Origin: Chloroflexia bacterium | Lineage (GTDB): Bacteria; Chloroflexota; Chloroflexia; Thermomicrobiales; UBA6265 | DNA length: 6,542 bases | Assembly: GCA_013698285.1 (NCBI GenBank) | Contig: JACCVE010000289.1 | Span: 1-6,542 of the forward strand | Direction of reading: 5' to 3' | Shown: positions 5,696 through 6,542 of the stretch, piece after piece | How the letters are laid out: each line of letters begins with the position of its first letter | Numbering within the stretch: position 1 is the first letter of the stretch | Translations under genes and position numbers: made by a program | Notes under the pieces: generated by a model | The model's input: only the letters and a program-made list of their open reading frames with translations | What the model was told of the DNA's origin: nothing | The model's database searches: none

Positions 5696-5711
5696 CACGA
5701 TCATCGTGATC
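5696..5711. repeat. Two overlapping dyads, CACGAT-C-ATCGTG and GATCA-TCG-TGATC
   Basis: Two inverted repeats share the same bases: CACGAT/ATCGTG (5696-5708) and GATCA/TGATC (5699-5711). GATCATCG also occurs just upstream at about 5689-5696. The near-zero spacers fit a protein-binding operator better than an RNA hairpin, about 230-370 bp upstream of the methyltransferase starts. Confidence 0.35.
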
Positions 5712-6001
5712 TCACGGACGACCACCACCCTTGACCCTCACCACATCCCGGGGGATTCCGCTCGCCGGTACCACCATCACGCACGCCCATTCCAGGTTGA
5801 ACGCCTGGTATGCCCCGCGGTCGGAACAGCGGACATCCGCGTCGGCCGCCGGTCGCCCCGAATCGCCCGTCGCACATCGGACCCGCGTTTCGGCCCCCGG
5901 GCGCAGCGAGCGTCGACCCTACCGGGGTTCGTGCCCCACGATCTCCTGGTCATCCTCGATCCGACGCCGATGTGCCAACATCGCACCCTTGTTGACCGGT
6001 A

Positions 6002-6053
6002 GGTGATCGACAACCGCTCATCCGTTCGCTACTCTGGTTCTCAAGCGGTCACC
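6002..6053. repeat. Two-part stem dyad with 25-nt loop
   Basis: GGTGA (6002-6006) pairs with TCACC (6049-6053), and CCGCT (6014-6018) pairs with AGCGG (6044-6048). This gives ten base pairs with a 7-nt bulge on one side and a 25-nt loop. It is the largest compound fold I see in the non-coding stretch. It matches no RNA family I recognise. Confidence 0.3.
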
Positions 6054-6207
6054 GGCGGCATGCGGGCGGGCCGGCCAACGCCCAGTGGGCAGGCCTATAG
6101 CATGTCCCGGCTGGCCCCGGTCACCCAAGCCACCACTGCCCCGTGCGACACCCCGCCCCCTCTCCAGAACTACATCCCGGTGCCAGTCCGGTCCCCGTCC
6201 CGGTCCT

Positions 6208-6224
6208 CGTGGTCCTTGACCACG
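6208..6224. repeat. Perfect 7-bp hairpin CGTGGTC-CTT-GACCACG
   Basis: Seven perfect pairs (6208-6214 with 6218-6224) close a 3-nt loop. It adjoins a GTCC-rich stretch (6186-6215) where GTCC recurs five times every five to nine nt. There is no downstream T-run. It may be a transcript-end or protein-binding structure for a gene beyond the right edge, or chance. Confidence 0.35.
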
Positions 6225-6542
6225 TCGATCGCCCTGACGGGAGCACGACAGCTCTGTTGGCCCCACGCACAGACGGGCGGACCGGCGGGTGCGGCGGCGC
6301 GTCCTTCCCGACCCCGGCGCGGTGCGATCGCCCGGGACCCTGGCCACCCCCGACTGGGATGAGGCGCTACGACAAAGGGAGTGGCCACGCTATACGCTCT
6401 CACCGACTTCCGACTTCCGCCCCGCAATGGATCGTTGACAAAATGTTCACTCCTCCGCATGCCGCCGCTGAGGCATTCGGGCCGCCTGAGCCACTACACT
6501 GGCGTTGCCCAGGGACCCCGTTGCGACCGGCCGGCTCGCGTT

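Larger units (their letters stand above)
5472..6542. other. About 1 kb without a recognisable gene
   Basis: I find no convincing protein gene on either strand. Open frames of 60-120 codons exist, but their translations are Arg/Pro/Ser-rich, lack domain motifs and good ribosome sites, and overlap in several frames, as expected by chance in GC-rich DNA. No tRNA, rRNA, CRISPR array or insertion-sequence ends are visible. The stretch does contain many short inverted repeats, listed separately where strongest. It may be an upstream regulatory region, a decayed gene or a non-coding RNA locus; the sequence does not decide. Confidence 0.6.

Noticed and set aside
5784..5816. tRNA-like 5-7-5 stem-loop (CCAGG-TTGAACG-CCTGG)
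   Set aside because: It resembles an anticodon arm, but no acceptor stem, D arm with GG, or T arm with TTC lies at the right distances.
5872..5975. Nine-base inverted repeat GCACATCGG/CCGATGTGC separated by 86 nt
   Set aside because: One or two such matches are expected by chance in a 1-kb stretch, and nothing flanking it suggests a mobile element.
6003..6362. Plus-strand 119-codon and overlapping minus-strand open frames
   Set aside because: They have no ribosome site, no domain and odd Ser/Arg/Pro composition, and several frames are open at once. They are not supported as genes.
6369..6396. ACGACA-16-TATACG promoter-like pair on the plus strand
   Set aside because: It has only 4/6 matches in each box and no downstream gene in view, so it is indistinguishable from chance.
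6435..6440. Perfect TTGACA hexamer on the plus strand
   Set aside because: No acceptable -10 box lies 16-18 nt downstream (CATGCC at 17 nt), and no gene is visible to its right inside the window.

Overview
The window is GC-rich bacterial DNA. Every gene I can support lies on the minus strand, so transcription runs from right to left. The organism cannot be named from sequence alone. GC-biased codons, GTG starts, a Tat-exported ABC binding protein and its Ala/Pro/Thr-rich spacer fit a GC-rich Chloroflexota (Thermomicrobia-like) or actinobacterial-type genome. That is inference, not proof.

Layout from right to left. (1) About 5472-6542 is roughly 1 kb with no convincing gene. It is rich in short inverted repeats and contains no RNA gene I recognise. 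(2) About 5471-1389 holds a four-gene set with a candidate promoter at 5443-5471. In order it encodes a class I SAM methyltransferase (4597-5328), a geranylgeranyl-reductase/UbiH-like FAD oxidoreductase (3314-4600, overlapping the methyltransferase by 4 nt), a SRPBCC/polyketide-cyclase-like protein (2704-3192) and a FabF-type ketosynthase with an intact Cys-His-His site (1389-2645). (3) 1138-1388 is an intergenic region with a possible 35-residue ORF behind a strong Shine-Dalgarno and small hairpins. (4) 1137-1 holds the start of an osmoprotectant (glycine betaine/carnitine/choline-type) ABC uptake operon: an OpuCB-like permease (496-1137), then a substrate-binding protein that runs off the left edge (1-389).

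The four-gene set looks like a small biosynthetic operon. The ketosynthase would extend or condense an acyl chain, the SRPBCC protein would bind or cyclise the intermediate, and the flavoprotein and methyltransferase would oxidise or reduce and methylate the product, giving a quinone-, resorcinol- or lipid-like compound. The methyltransferase plus flavoprotein pair resembles the tailoring pair often found beside type III polyketide synthases. Here no type III PKS, acyl carrier protein or chain-length factor is visible, and a lone FabF-type ketosynthase takes that place. This is the most interesting feature of the window. The ABC transporter is probably unrelated in function. Its ATPase and any second permease must lie beyond the left edge or elsewhere.
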